Below are positions 1-8,821 of a DNA stretch of 64,000 bases, one piece after another. The DNA lies in assembly GCA_965234325.1 (NCBI GenBank), contig OZ248407.1:186001-250000 (forward strand), written 5' to 3'. Below the pieces are notes generated by a model. It did no database searches. It was not told the origin of the DNA and saw nothing but the letters and a program-made list of their open reading frames with translations. Within the stretch, counting starts at the first letter, position 1; each line of letters opens with the position of its first letter. Origin of the DNA: Limnohabitans kasalickyi (GTDB taxonomy: Bacteria > Pseudomonadota > Gammaproteobacteria > Burkholderiales > Burkholderiaceae_C). The position numbers were made by a program, and so were the translations under genes.

Positions 1-1314
1 TTCAGCCAAGGTGACGTATTTACCGGGCGAGCCAGTGAATACTTCAGCCACGTGGAAAGGCTGCGACAAGAAACGTTGGATCTTACGAGCGCGAGCCACA
101 GCCAGCTTGTCTTCAGGTGCCAATTCGTCCATACCCAAAATCGCGATGATGTCACGCAATTCTTTGTAGCGTTGCAAAGTACCTTGCACAGCGCGAGCTG
201 TAGCGTAGTGCTCTTCGCCCACAACCAAGGGGTCCAACTGGCGGCTGGTGGAGTCCAATGGATCCACAGCTGGGTAGATACCCAATGAAGCGATGTCACG
301 AGACAACACAACGGTGGAGTCCAAGTGAGCAAAAGTGGTCGCTGGTGATGGGTCGGTCAAGTCATCGGCAGGCACGTAAACGGCTTGGATGGAAGTGATA
401 GAACCCACTTTGGTCGACGTAATACGCTCTTGTAAGCGGCCCATTTCTTCGGCCAATGTAGGTTGGTAACCCACAGCAGAAGGCATACGACCCAACAAAG
501 CGGACACTTCGGTACCGGCCAAGGTGTAGCGATAGATGTTGTCCACGAAGAACAACACGTCTTTGCCTTCGTCACGGAATGACTCAGCGATAGTCAAACC
601 CGTCAAGGCCACGCGCAAACGGTTGCCTGGAGGCTCGTTCATCTGACCGTAAACCATGGCAACTTTGGACTCTTCGAGTTTTTCGAGGTTCACAACGCCA
701 GAGTCAGCCATCTCGTGGTAGAAGTCGTTACCTTCACGGGTACGCTCACCCACACCAGCGAACACGGACAAGCCGCTGTGCGCTTTAGCGATGTTGTTGA
801 TCAACTCCATCATGTTCACGGTCTTGCCCACACCCGCGCCACCGAACAAGCCAACCTTACCGCCTTTGGCGAATGGGCAGACCAAGTCAATCACTTTGAT
901 GCCGGTCTCGAGCAATTCTTGCGAAGGGCTGAGTTCGTCATAGGCAGGGGCTTTGCGGTGAATTGAGGCAGTTTGTGCCAAGTCGACAGGACCACGTTCG
1001 TCGATGGGGTTACCCAACACGTCCATGATGCGGCCGAGGGTGGCTTTACCGACGGGAACGGTGATCGCCGCGCCAGTATTCGTCACCATCAAACCACGAC
1101 GCAAACCGTCGGAAGTGCCCAACGCGATGGTACGGACAATGCCGTCACCGAGTTGCTGCTGCACTTCGAGCGTGAGGGCAGTACCCTCAAGCTTCAGTGC
1201 GTCATACACCTTAGGCATTTGGTTGCGTGGAAACTCGACGTCCACCACGGCGCCAATACATTGAACAATCTTGCCCTGAACGCCAGCGTTCGTGTGGGTG
1301 GTCTCATGAGCCAT
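1..1314 (-). CDS. atpD: ATP synthase F1 subunit beta (3' end outside the window)
   Basis: Catalytic subunit of the F1 head, which makes ATP from ADP and phosphate on the cytoplasmic face of the inner membrane. The reading frame is open from an ATG at 1312-1314 down to base 1, giving 438 codons, so about 30 C-terminal residues are missing compared with the usual length near 470. The Walker A motif GGAGVGKT lies near residues 155-162 and is followed by GERTREGNDFYHEM, the catalytic-glutamate region. It is the last complete-looking gene of the atp operon on this strand and sits 23 bp after atpG; atpC would be expected just outside the window. The identification is secure from these motifs and the gene order. 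Confidence 0.97.
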   Translation of the reverse strand, partial: MAHETTHTNAGVQGKIVQCIGAVVDVEFPRNQMPKVYDALKLEGTALTLEVQQQLGDGIVRTIALGTSDGLRRGLMVTNTGAAITVPVGKATLGRIMDVLGNPIDERGPVDLAQTASIHRKAPAYDELSPSQELLETGIKVIDLVCPFAKGGKVGLFGGAGVGKTVNMMELINNIAKAHSGLSVFAGVGERTREGNDFYHEMADSGVVNLEKLEESKVAMVYGQMNEPPGNRLRVALTGLTIAESFRDEGKDVLFFVDNIYRYTLAGTEVSALLGRMPSAVGYQPTLAEEMGRLQERITSTKVGSITSIQAVYVPADDLTDPSPATTFAHLDSTVVLSRDIASLGIYPAVDPLDSTSRQLDPLVVGEEHYATARAVQGTLQRYKELRDIIAILGMDELAPEDKLAVARARKIQRFLSQPFHVAEVFTGSPGKYVTLAE

Positions 1315-1337
1315 ATTTTTTGCTCCAAAAATTAAAA

Positions 1338-2204
1338 TCAGACAGCAGCCGCACCGGCAACGATTTCCGAAAGTTCTTTCGTGATCGCAGCTTGACGCGT
1401 CTTGTTGTAAACCAGTTTGAGTTCGTTGATCACGTTCCCAGCGTTGTCGGTCGCGGACTTCATCGCCACCATGCGTGCCGATTGCTCGGACGCCATACTT
1501 TCAGCCACGGCTTGATAGACCAAGGCTTCCACGTAACGGATCAACAAATCGTCAATGACGACATGCGGCTCGGGTTCGTAGATGTAGTCCCACGTGCTGT
1601 GTACTTCGTTGGTTTTGAGCAAGTTTGCCGACAAGGGCAACAGCTTCTCGACCACGGCCTCTTGTTTCATCGTGTTGATGAAACGTGTGAAGCACAAATA
1701 CACCGCATTGATTTCACCCTTCGCATACGCGTCGAGCAAAACCTTTACGGGACCAATCAACTTGTCCAAGTGCGGCGTATCGCCAAGTTGCGTCGCATGC
1801 GACACCACTTTGACACCTGAACGGTTCAAAAAGCCCATTCCTTTGTTACCGATGGCCACAGCTTGCGCCGTCATGCCTTCAGCTTGCATATCGCGCAACT
1901 TGTGAGACAAGAGACGCAAGACGTTGGTGTTCAGACCGCCGCACAAACCTTTGTCGGTCGTCACCACAACGTAACCAGCACCTTTAGCGTCGTTCAAAAC
2001 CATGAAGGGATGAACGTATTCAGGGTTGGCTTTGCCAAGGTTAGCCGCCACATGGCGAATTTTCTCGCTGTACGGACGCGCAGCGCGCATGCGCTCCTGC
2101 GCTTTGCGCATTTTTGACGCGGCGACCATTTCCATGGCTTTGGTGATCTTCTTGGTGTTTTCCACCGATTTGATCTTGCCGCGAATTTCCTTACCTGCTG
2201 CCAT
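1338..2204 (-). CDS. atpG: ATP synthase F1 subunit gamma
   Basis: Central rotor shaft of F1, coupling c-ring rotation to conformational changes in the beta subunits. The 288-residue length is normal. The N-terminus MAAGKEIRGKIKSVENTKKI is the family signature for the long N-terminal helix. The C-terminus carries the conserved rotor helix region with NVINELKLVYNKTRQAAITK and ELSEIVAGA. The ATG is preceded on this strand by an AAGGAG-type ribosome-binding site. It lies between atpA and atpD in the standard bacterial order, so identity is not in doubt. Confidence 0.98.
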   Translation of the reverse strand: MAAGKEIRGKIKSVENTKKITKAMEMVAASKMRKAQERMRAARPYSEKIRHVAANLGKANPEYVHPFMVLNDAKGAGYVVVTTDKGLCGGLNTNVLRLLSHKLRDMQAEGMTAQAVAIGNKGMGFLNRSGVKVVSHATQLGDTPHLDKLIGPVKVLLDAYAKGEINAVYLCFTRFINTMKQEAVVEKLLPLSANLLKTNEVHSTWDYIYEPEPHVVIDDLLIRYVEALVYQAVAESMASEQSARMVAMKSATDNAGNVINELKLVYNKTRQAAITKELSEIVAGAAAV

Positions 2205-2233
2205 AAGAGGCTCCTTGTGTGGTCAGGTAGGAA

Positions 2234-3772
2234 TTAAGCAAAGGTTTTCTTGAATGCTGCGATAGCGGCATTCATGTCGGCCTCGGCATCTTTGTCCATG
2301 GCTTTGTCGGCTTCTAATTTGGCCAACAATGCAGCGTGCTTGTCCTTGAGGAAAGCATGCAAGCCATGTTCAAAGCTCAGAACTTGCTTGACTTCGATGT
2401 CGTCGAGGTAACCCTTGTTGACAGCAAACAGAGTCGCGCCCATCAAGCTGATGGTTTGTGGGCTGTACTGAGCTTGCTTGAGCAATTCGGTCACGCGAGC
2501 ACCGCGGTCGAGTTGTTTACGTGTGGCTTCGTCGAGGTCAGAAGCGAACTGAGCAAACGCAGCCAATTCACGGTACTGAGCCAAGTCGGTACGGATACCA
2601 CCGGACAAGTTCTTGATCAATTTTGTTTGTGCTGCACCACCCACGCGAGACACCGAGATACCGGCGTTGATCGCAGGACGAATACCAGCGTTGAACAACG
2701 AGGTTTCCAAGAAGATCTGACCGTCAGTGATCGAAATCACGTTGGTTGGCACGAAAGCAGACACGTCACCAGCTTGTGTCTCAATGATGGGCAAAGCCGT
2801 CAATGAACCTGTTTTGCCTTTGACAGCGCCTTTGGTGAAGGCTTCGACGTAGTCGGCGTTCACGCGGGCAGCACGCTCAAGCAAACGGCTGTGGAGATAG
2901 AACACGTCGCCAGGGTAAGCTTCGCGGCCTGGTGGGCGACGCAACAGCAAAGACACTTGACGGTAAGCCACAGCTTGCTTAGACAGATCGTCATAAACGA
3001 TCAAAGCGTCTTCGCCACGGTCACGGAAGTATTCGCCCATCGTGCAACCTGAGTAGGCAGACACGTACTGCATCGCTGCAGATTCAGAGGCAGACGCTGC
3101 CACCACGATGGTGTATTCCATTGCGCCAGCTTGTTCCAAAGCGCGCACCACGTTTTTGATCGACGAGGCTTTTTGACCAATCGCGACGTAAACGCAGGTC
3201 ATGTTCTGACCTTTTTGGTTGATGATGGCGTCGATCGCGACAGCAGTTTTACCTGTCTGACGGTCACCAATGATCAACTCGCGCTGACCACGGCCCACGG
3301 GAACCATGGAGTCAATGGACTTCAAACCGGTTTGCATCGGCTGGCTCACGGATTCGCGAGCAATCACGCCTGGCGCAACTTTCTCGATCACGTCAGTCAA
3401 CTTGGCGTTGATCGGACCTTTGCCATCAATGGGCTGACCCAAGGCATTGACAACGCGACCGATCAATTCAGGGCCGACGGGCACTTCCAAAATACGACCT
3501 GTACATTTGACAATGTCGCCTTCGGAGATGTGCTCATACTCACCCAAGATCACGGCGCCGACCGAGTCACGCTCGAGGTTCAGGGCCAGACCGAATGTGT
3601 TGTTGGGGAATTCCAACATTTCGCCTTGCATCGCGTCAGACAGACCGTGCACGCGAACGATACCGTCGGTTACCGAAAGAACGGTGCCTTGGTTGCGAAC
3701 GTTGGCATCGGTGCCCAAACCTTCGATACGAGTCTTAATCAGCTCAGAGATTTCTGCTGGATTGAGTTGCAT
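2234..3772 (-). CDS. atpA: ATP synthase F1 subunit alpha
   Basis: Non-catalytic nucleotide-binding subunit of the F1 head. The start is placed at the ATG at 3770-3772 (protein begins MQLNPAEISELI), ten codons inside the longest open frame, because the family starts there and an AAGGAA Shine-Dalgarno lies upstream. The product is 512 residues, the usual length. Walker A is GDRQTGKT near residues 169-176, and the signature PAINAGISVSRVGGAAQ is present. It lies 49 bp downstream of atpH and 29 bp upstream of atpG in one transcription unit. Confidence 0.97.
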   Translation of the reverse strand: MQLNPAEISELIKTRIEGLGTDANVRNQGTVLSVTDGIVRVHGLSDAMQGEMLEFPNNTFGLALNLERDSVGAVILGEYEHISEGDIVKCTGRILEVPVGPELIGRVVNALGQPIDGKGPINAKLTDVIEKVAPGVIARESVSQPMQTGLKSIDSMVPVGRGQRELIIGDRQTGKTAVAIDAIINQKGQNMTCVYVAIGQKASSIKNVVRALEQAGAMEYTIVVAASASESAAMQYVSAYSGCTMGEYFRDRGEDALIVYDDLSKQAVAYRQVSLLLRRPPGREAYPGDVFYLHSRLLERAARVNADYVEAFTKGAVKGKTGSLTALPIIETQAGDVSAFVPTNVISITDGQIFLETSLFNAGIRPAINAGISVSRVGGAAQTKLIKNLSGGIRTDLAQYRELAAFAQFASDLDEATRKQLDRGARVTELLKQAQYSPQTISLMGATLFAVNKGYLDDIEVKQVLSFEHGLHAFLKDKHAALLAKLEADKAMDKDAEADMNAAIAAFKKTFA

Positions 3773-3821
3773 GACTCTTTCCTTCTTTCTTGTAAGGGCC
3801 AACTGCTTTCAAGCCAAAGGC

Positions 3822-4352
3822 TTAGGCAGTTAGCGCAACTTTCATTTGATCCAAACGGGCTTTGACCGACGTGTCGAGCACGAGGTCACCCACCACCACG
3901 CGAATGCCGCCAATCAGCTCAGGCTGAAGCGTCACAGAAACGTTGAGCTTTCGGCCAAAACGTTTTTGCAGCAATTCGGTCACATCGGCCAAAGCCGCTG
4001 CGTCAATGTCAAACGCGCTGTAAACCAAGGCGTCTGACGTACCACTTTGTGCATTCACGCGCTGGCGGAATTGAGCAGCCATTTCGGGCAATGCACTCAA
4101 TCGTCCGTTGTCGATCACGGCATGCAAAAAGTTTTGTGCGGCAGGCGACAACTTCGCTTTCACCACACCCAGAATCAAATCGAACACTTGTTCAGAAGTG
4201 ACTTTTGGGTTGTCAGCAAATTGCATCAACTGCGCATTGCTTGCAATGAGAGCGAGTTCTTCCAACCATGCAGCAGTAGCGCTAAGGTCGGCTTTGGATG
4301 CTTGGAACAAAGCTTCAGCGTAAGGTCGGGCAATGGTGGCGAGTTCAGCCAT
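3822..4352 (-). CDS. atpH: ATP synthase F1 subunit delta
   Basis: Peripheral-stalk connector between the F1 head and subunit b. It has 176 residues, as expected. The N-terminus MAELATIARPYAEALFQASK is typical of the OSCP/delta family, and the C-terminal part contains the conserved PELIGGIRVVVGDLVLDTSVKARL stretch (read here as PELIGGIRVVVGD then LVLDTSVKARL). It begins 9 bp after atpF ends, so the two are probably translated together. Confidence 0.97.
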   Translation of the reverse strand: MAELATIARPYAEALFQASKADLSATAAWLEELALIASNAQLMQFADNPKVTSEQVFDLILGVVKAKLSPAAQNFLHAVIDNGRLSALPEMAAQFRQRVNAQSGTSDALVYSAFDIDAAALADVTELLQKRFGRKLNVSVTLQPELIGGIRVVVGDLVLDTSVKARLDQMKVALTA

Positions 4353-4361
4353 ATTTTCCTC

Positions 4362-4832
4362 TTACAGCTCTGTCTTCAAGCGGCCCAACAAGTCGGCGTG
4401 GACGCTGGCATTGACTTCCTTGCGGAGGATCTGCTCAGCGCCTTTGACAGCCAGCGCAGCAACTTGCTCACGCAAGGCTTCACGGGCTTTCACGGCTTCT
4501 TGTGCTGCTTCTACATGAGCGGCAGCCACAATTCGTTTCGCTTCTTCCGAGGCGCGAACCTTGGCTTCGTCGATCAAATGCTGGGCGCGGCGCTCTGCAT
4601 CAGCTAACAGCGTCGTGGATTCGTTGCGGCTTGCAGCCAGCTTCAATTCCACTTCTTTGTGCGCATTGGAGAGTTCAATTTTGGCATGTTCTGCAGCAGC
4701 CAAACCATGTGCAATCTTTGCCGTGCGCTCATCAAGAGCAGCAGCAATGGGAGGCCACACGAATTTCATCGTGAACCAAACCAAGATTGCAAAAACAATG
4801 GCCTGCAGGAACAGGGTTGCGTTAATGTTCAC
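4362..4832 (-). CDS. atpF: ATP synthase Fo subunit b
   Basis: Membrane-anchored stator stalk. One hydrophobic N-terminal helix (MNINATLFLQAIVFAILVWF) is followed by a long, charged, alanine-rich helix of about 120 residues that forms the parallel coiled coil contacting delta. Length 156 is normal. It lies between atpE and atpH, as in most Proteobacteria. Confidence 0.97.
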   Translation of the reverse strand: MNINATLFLQAIVFAILVWFTMKFVWPPIAAALDERTAKIAHGLAAAEHAKIELSNAHKEVELKLAASRNESTTLLADAERRAQHLIDEAKVRASEEAKRIVAAAHVEAAQEAVKAREALREQVAALAVKGAEQILRKEVNASVHADLLGRLKTEL

Positions 4833-4868
4833 GATTCAAGTCCTTCTTTTACGTGAAGGGGGCTCAAA

Positions 4869-5117
4869 TTACTTCAGAACGAAGGGGTTGGCGAACGCGA
4901 ACAGCAAAGCGATAGCCACACCGATCAAGAACGCAGCGTCGATCAAACCAGCCAAAATGAACATTTTGGCTTGCAATTCATTCATCAACTCAGGCTGACG
5001 TGCGGAAGACTCAAGGAACTTGCCACCCATCAAACCAATACCGATTGAAGCGCCAACTGCGCCCAAACCAACGATCAAACCGCAAGCCAATGCCACGAGG
5101 CCGAGAATGTTTTCCAT
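4869..5117 (-). CDS. atpE: ATP synthase Fo subunit c
   Basis: Proteolipid of the rotor ring in the inner membrane. It has 82 residues in two hydrophobic helices. The first contains the glycine-rich packing stretch GAVGASIGIGLMGG. The polar loop is ARQPE. The second helix carries the ion-carrying acid as Asp60 in LAGLIDAAFLIG. No sodium-type ligand pattern is evident around this residue, so proton use is inferred. It is flanked by atpB and atpF. Confidence 0.97.
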   Translation of the reverse strand: MENILGLVALACGLIVGLGAVGASIGIGLMGGKFLESSARQPELMNELQAKMFILAGLIDAAFLIGVAIALLFAFANPFVLK

Positions 5118-5168
5118 GAAAAGCTCCTAAAGTTTTGAAAAGAAAAAACGAAAACTGAAAAAATTACA

Positions 5169-6047
5169 TCAATGTGCGTCGTGCGCTTGACCTGTGTAGA
5201 TCAACGTCAACATCATAAAGATGAAGGCTTGCAGGGTGATCACCAAGATATGGAACAAGGTCCAAATCGTGCCAGTGATGACGTGGCCCACAGCCAAACC
5301 AACACCAGTTGCCGACAGCGCCCAGCCACCACCCATCAGGGCAATCAACATGAACACCAATTCACCCGCAAACATATTGCCGAACAACCGCATGCCATGC
5401 GACACGGTTTTTGCAATGTATTCAATCATCTGCATCAAGAAATTAATCGGATACAGCGCCCAGTGGTCACCAAAAGGCGCAGCAACCAGTTCATGCGCCC
5501 AACCACCTAAACCTTTGATCTTGATGTTGTAGAACAAACAGATCAACAAAACAGACGTTGACAAACCCAAAGTCGTGGACAAGTCAGCAGTAGGCACAAC
5601 ACGCATGTAGTCTTTGAACCCCAAAGCAGGGCCAGCCGTGTGCCAAATTTGCGGGATCAAATCCAAGGGCAACATGTCCATGGCGTTCATCAGGAAAATC
5701 CAAACAAACACCGTGAGCGCCAAGGGAGAAATTAACTTACGGCTTTTTTCGTTGTGAATCACACCTTTGGCTTGGTTCTCAACCAACTCAAAAAGCATTT
5801 CAACGGCAGCCTGGAAACGGCCTGGAACGCCTGAGGTGGCCTTGCGAGCCGCGGCCCACATGACCAAGCAGCCCAACAAACCCAACACAACGGAGAAAAC
5901 CATCGAGTCGAAGTTATAGAGCGAAAAGTCAACAACACCCTCTTGCTTCACGTTCTCAAATGCAAAGTTTTTTTGCAAATGTTGCAAATGATGCTGGATG
6001 TACTCTCCAGCCGTCGGAGCGTGCGCTCCAGCGTTTTCAGCAGACAT
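5169..6047 (-). CDS. atpB: ATP synthase Fo subunit a
   Basis: Stator subunit forming the two half-channels for protons beside the c ring. It has 292 residues with several hydrophobic segments. The key helix reads GMRLFGNMFAGELVFMLIA and holds the essential arginine. The last transmembrane segment (LQAFIFMMLTLIYTGQAHD) ends with the usual histidine. The N-terminal roughly 45 residues are polar and contain HHLQHL, as in other betaproteobacterial AtpB proteins. It follows atpI by 25 bp. Confidence 0.97.
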   Translation of the reverse strand: MSAENAGAHAPTAGEYIQHHLQHLQKNFAFENVKQEGVVDFSLYNFDSMVFSVVLGLLGCLVMWAAARKATSGVPGRFQAAVEMLFELVENQAKGVIHNEKSRKLISPLALTVFVWIFLMNAMDMLPLDLIPQIWHTAGPALGFKDYMRVVPTADLSTTLGLSTSVLLICLFYNIKIKGLGGWAHELVAAPFGDHWALYPINFLMQMIEYIAKTVSHGMRLFGNMFAGELVFMLIALMGGGWALSATGVGLAVGHVITGTIWTLFHILVITLQAFIFMMLTLIYTGQAHDAH

Positions 6048-6072
6048 AGTTCACCATTTCAATTTAAAACTT

Positions 6073-6546
6073 TTATACCGATCGACTGCGTATTGCTGAC
6101 CAATACCACCCCAACCAATACATTTTTAATGTCAACACAAAGCCGGCAAGCAGCGCCAGCCAACTCAACCCTGAAATCACGTTGGGCGCTACACAAAGAA
6201 GCGCCACAGTCAAGACAACCTTGACCAGCTCCCAAACAAAGAAGCTCAGCACAGCAGCCTTGGATGAAACCAATCTCATCTGCCTCGCCAACGCCCTTGA
6301 AAACAAAAACGCTGGAAGAATCACAGAAAAACCACCCCACGCCATCGACCAAGCCCATGCAGGGCGATCAGTGACCATCCCAACAATGGCAGCCGACACA
6401 ACAGCCACCACGACTTGCATGGTCAAAATTCGCCACGGTGACGTGGTTGAATTTTTTGCTCGCCAGACTTGCGCCTCTTGAGGCGTCAAGGGCTTGAATT
6501 CAGACTCAAGAGCCTCACCTTCAAGCTCTGCCGAGATTTTATTCAT
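6073..6546 (-). CDS. atpI: ATP synthase I (AtpI-type assembly protein)
   Basis: Small membrane protein thought to help assemble the c ring. The 157-residue product has a polar N-terminal tail of about 35 residues and four hydrophobic segments, a layout typical of betaproteobacterial AtpI. Sequence conservation in this family is low, so the call rests mainly on position as the first gene of the atp operon, size and topology. A candidate promoter lies about 45 bp upstream. Confidence 0.85.
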   Translation of the reverse strand: MNKISAELEGEALESEFKPLTPQEAQVWRAKNSTTSPWRILTMQVVVAVVSAAIVGMVTDRPAWAWSMAWGGFSVILPAFLFSRALARQMRLVSSKAAVLSFFVWELVKVVLTVALLCVAPNVISGLSWLALLAGFVLTLKMYWLGWYWSAIRSRSV

Positions 6547-6592
6547 CCTAAATTACACCGAAGTTACGAAAGTTAAATCAGCACAGCCCGTC

Positions 6593-6598
6593 ATTATA
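6593..6598 (-). promoter_or_regulatory. Candidate -10 box for the atp operon
   Basis: On the minus strand this reads TATAAT exactly, 46 bp before the atpI start codon. No good -35 hexamer is found at 16-18 bp spacing (best GGCAAA), so it would depend on an activator or other contacts. The rest of the 244-bp gap between atpI and the divergent DUF493 gene (6547-6790) shows no gene. Confidence 0.35.
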
Positions 6599-6790
6599 CG
6601 TAGAAACCCCTTGGCTTTGCCCGCACGACATCAAAGCCTTTATAAATCTCACATAAAACCTTGCATTTCAGTTCGTACGACAGTCTGCGCTTTTAGGAAG
6701 ATGCCGATTTCTCCACCCTTAAGGCTCTGTAATGCATACTGAAAGCCATCTCAACCCTGCCCTTCGCACCCTCACAGGCTAAGCTTACTC

Positions 6791-7102
6791 ATGAGTGCAT
6801 CCATTCATCCTCCCCAAGATCCTGCAGCCAACGCGGCCGCACGCAAAGACTCGCTCATTGAGTACCCCAGTGCATTTCCCATCAAAGTGATGGGGCTCGC
6901 ACATGAGGACTTCGTGCACACCGTCACGCAGGTCGCACGAATGTTCGACCCGTTTTTTGATGCTGCACTGATTGAGCTACGCGCCAGCTCTGGCGGCAAA
7001 TACTTGGGCGTCACCATCACCGTGACCGCCACCAGTCGCGAACAGCTCGATGGTTTGTACAGCGCACTGTCGACTCACCCCATGGTCAAAGTCGTCCTTT
7101 AA
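6791..7102 (+). CDS. DUF493 (YbeD-like) family protein
   Basis: Small conserved protein of 103 residues with an alpha-beta ACT-like fold in the YbeD family; its biochemical role is not established. The sequence from EYPSAFPIKVMGLAHEDF to HPMVKVVL matches the family pattern. It lies 6 bp before lipB and in the same orientation. A ybeD-lipB-lipA arrangement is common in Proteobacteria, so a link to lipoate metabolism is inferred from context only. The ATG at 6791 gives the usual length. Confidence 0.85.
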   Translation: MSASIHPPQDPAANAAARKDSLIEYPSAFPIKVMGLAHEDFVHTVTQVARMFDPFFDAALIELRASSGGKYLGVTITVTATSREQLDGLYSALSTHPMVKVVL

Positions 7103-7108
7103 CGCACC

Positions 7109-7789
7109 ATGCACGTTCACAACTTGGGCTTGGTGGACTACTTGCCCACGTACGAAGCCATGCAAACATGGACCGCAGAGCGAAACGCCGACACGCCTGA
7201 CGCGCTCTGGATATGCGAACACCCGCCCACGTTCACCCAAGGCCTGGCGGGTCGTGCCGACCACCTGCTCGCCCCCGGCAACATTCCCGTGATTGCTACC
7301 AATCGAGGGGGGCAAGTCACTTTCCACGGCCCGGGCCAAGTGGTGGCCTATCCGCTGGTGAACTTGCAGCACGCGGGCTATTACGTCAAAGAATATGTGC
7401 ACCGCGTAGAAGAAGCCCTCATTCGCACCCTGCTGCACTTTGGCGTCACAGGCCATCGCGTGTCAGGCGCGCCGGGAATTTATGTTCGCCTAGACGACCC
7501 GCACAGCCACGCCATGCTGACGCAACGTCCGCAAAAAGACGGCAACAAAACACCCGACTTCACAGGACTTGGCAAGATTGCAGCCTTGGGCATCAAAGTC
7601 AGCCGTCACTGCACGTACCACGGTCTCGCGTTGAATGTCGACATGGACCTGTCACCCTTTCATCGCATCAACCCTTGTGGCTACCAAGGCCTGCAAACCG
7701 TCGACCTTTCTACAATCGGTGTATCGGTCAGCTGGCAAGACGCCGCTGATGTTTTGAGCCAAAAGCTCGTCACCTATCTGACGCCCTGA
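7109..7789 (+). CDS. lipB: Octanoyl-[acyl-carrier-protein]:protein N-octanoyltransferase
   Basis: Transfers octanoate from ACP to the lipoyl domains of 2-oxoacid dehydrogenases and the glycine-cleavage H protein, the first step of lipoate synthesis. The product has 226 residues. Family motifs are visible: RGGQVTFHGPGQ, then GLGKIAALGIKVSRHCTYHG with the catalytic lysine, and INPCGYQG with the catalytic cysteine. It is followed 33 bp later by lipA, so the two successive enzymes are probably co-transcribed. Confidence 0.97.
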   Translation: MHVHNLGLVDYLPTYEAMQTWTAERNADTPDALWICEHPPTFTQGLAGRADHLLAPGNIPVIATNRGGQVTFHGPGQVVAYPLVNLQHAGYYVKEYVHRVEEALIRTLLHFGVTGHRVSGAPGIYVRLDDPHSHAMLTQRPQKDGNKTPDFTGLGKIAALGIKVSRHCTYHGLALNVDMDLSPFHRINPCGYQGLQTVDLSTIGVSVSWQDAADVLSQKLVTYLTP

Positions 7790-7822
7790 ACCCACAAGGC
7801 CTCCAACACAGGCTCTATTTTT

Positions 7823-8821
7823 ATGTCCACCCCTGACAATCTCGTCGTGCGCGACGTGCAAACCGTCGAAAACTACAACCCGTTGGCCAAACAAAAAGCC
7901 GCCGCCAAACTTTCACGAATTCCGGTCAAAGTCGAGCAAGGCGAAGTGCTGAAAAAGCCCGACTGGATCCGCGTCAAAGCTGGCTCGCCTACTACGCGCT
8001 TCTATGAAATCAAAGACGTGTTGCGCGCCAACAAATTGGTGACCGTGTGCGAAGAAGCGAGCTGCCCCAACATTGGTGAATGCTTCGGCAAAGGGACCGC
8101 CACCTTCATGATCATGGGCGACAAGTGCACCCGCCGTTGCCCCTTCTGCGATGTCGGCCACGGACGCCCCGATCCGCTCGACGTGAACGAGCCTGAAAAC
8201 TTGGCCAAAACCATCGCCGAATTGAAGCTGAAATACGTGGTCATCACCAGCGTGGACCGCGACGATTTGCGCGATGGCGGCAGTCAACACTTTGTGGACT
8301 GCATCCGCCGCACACGCGAGTTGTCACCCCACACACAAATCGAAATTTTGGTGCCCGACTTCCGCGGCCGCGACGACCGCGCTCTTGAGATTTTGAAAGC
8401 CGCGCCGCCCGATGTGATGAACCACAACATGGAAACCGTGCCACGGCTCTACAAAGAAGCACGCCCCGGCAGCGATTACGCCTTCAGCCTGAACTTGCTC
8501 AAAAAATTCAAAGCACTCCACCCCAACGTGCCGACCAAAAGTGGCTTGATGGTGGGCTTAGGCGAAACGGATGAAGAAATTTTGCAAGTCATGCAAGACA
8601 TGCGTGCGCACAACATCGACATGCTGACCATTGGCCAGTACTTAGCACCTAGCACCAGCCACATTCCTGTGCGTCGCTATGTGCATCCCGACACCTTCAA
8701 GATGTTTGAAGAGAAGGCTTATGAGATGGGTTTCAGCCACGCTGCTGTCGGTGCCATGGTTCGATCAAGCTACCACGCGGACCAACAAGCCCATGCCGCA
8801 TCGGAAGCTTCTAAAGCTTAA
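7823..8821 (+). CDS. lipA: Lipoyl synthase (radical SAM)
   Basis: Inserts two sulfurs into protein-bound octanoyl groups. The 332-residue protein carries both iron-sulfur motifs: the auxiliary-cluster motif CEEASCPNIGEC and the radical-SAM motif CTRRCPFC. The serine ligand region RSSYHAD is near the C-terminus. Its stop codon overlaps the stop of the convergent ptsI by 4 bp, leaving no room for a terminator between them. Confidence 0.98.
   Translation: MSTPDNLVVRDVQTVENYNPLAKQKAAAKLSRIPVKVEQGEVLKKPDWIRVKAGSPTTRFYEIKDVLRANKLVTVCEEASCPNIGECFGKGTATFMIMGDKCTRRCPFCDVGHGRPDPLDVNEPENLAKTIAELKLKYVVITSVDRDDLRDGGSQHFVDCIRRTRELSPHTQIEILVPDFRGRDDRALEILKAAPPDVMNHNMETVPRLYKEARPGSDYAFSLNLLKKFKALHPNVPTKSGLMVGLGETDEEILQVMQDMRAHNIDMLTIGQYLAPSTSHIPVRRYVHPDTFKMFEEKAYEMGFSHAAVGAMVRSSYHADQQAHAASEASKA

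Noticed and set aside
1227..1820. Long plus-strand frames across the atp and ribosomal genes
   Set aside because: They are mirror frames of highly conserved genes on the minus strand, with no domain resemblance or ribosome sites.
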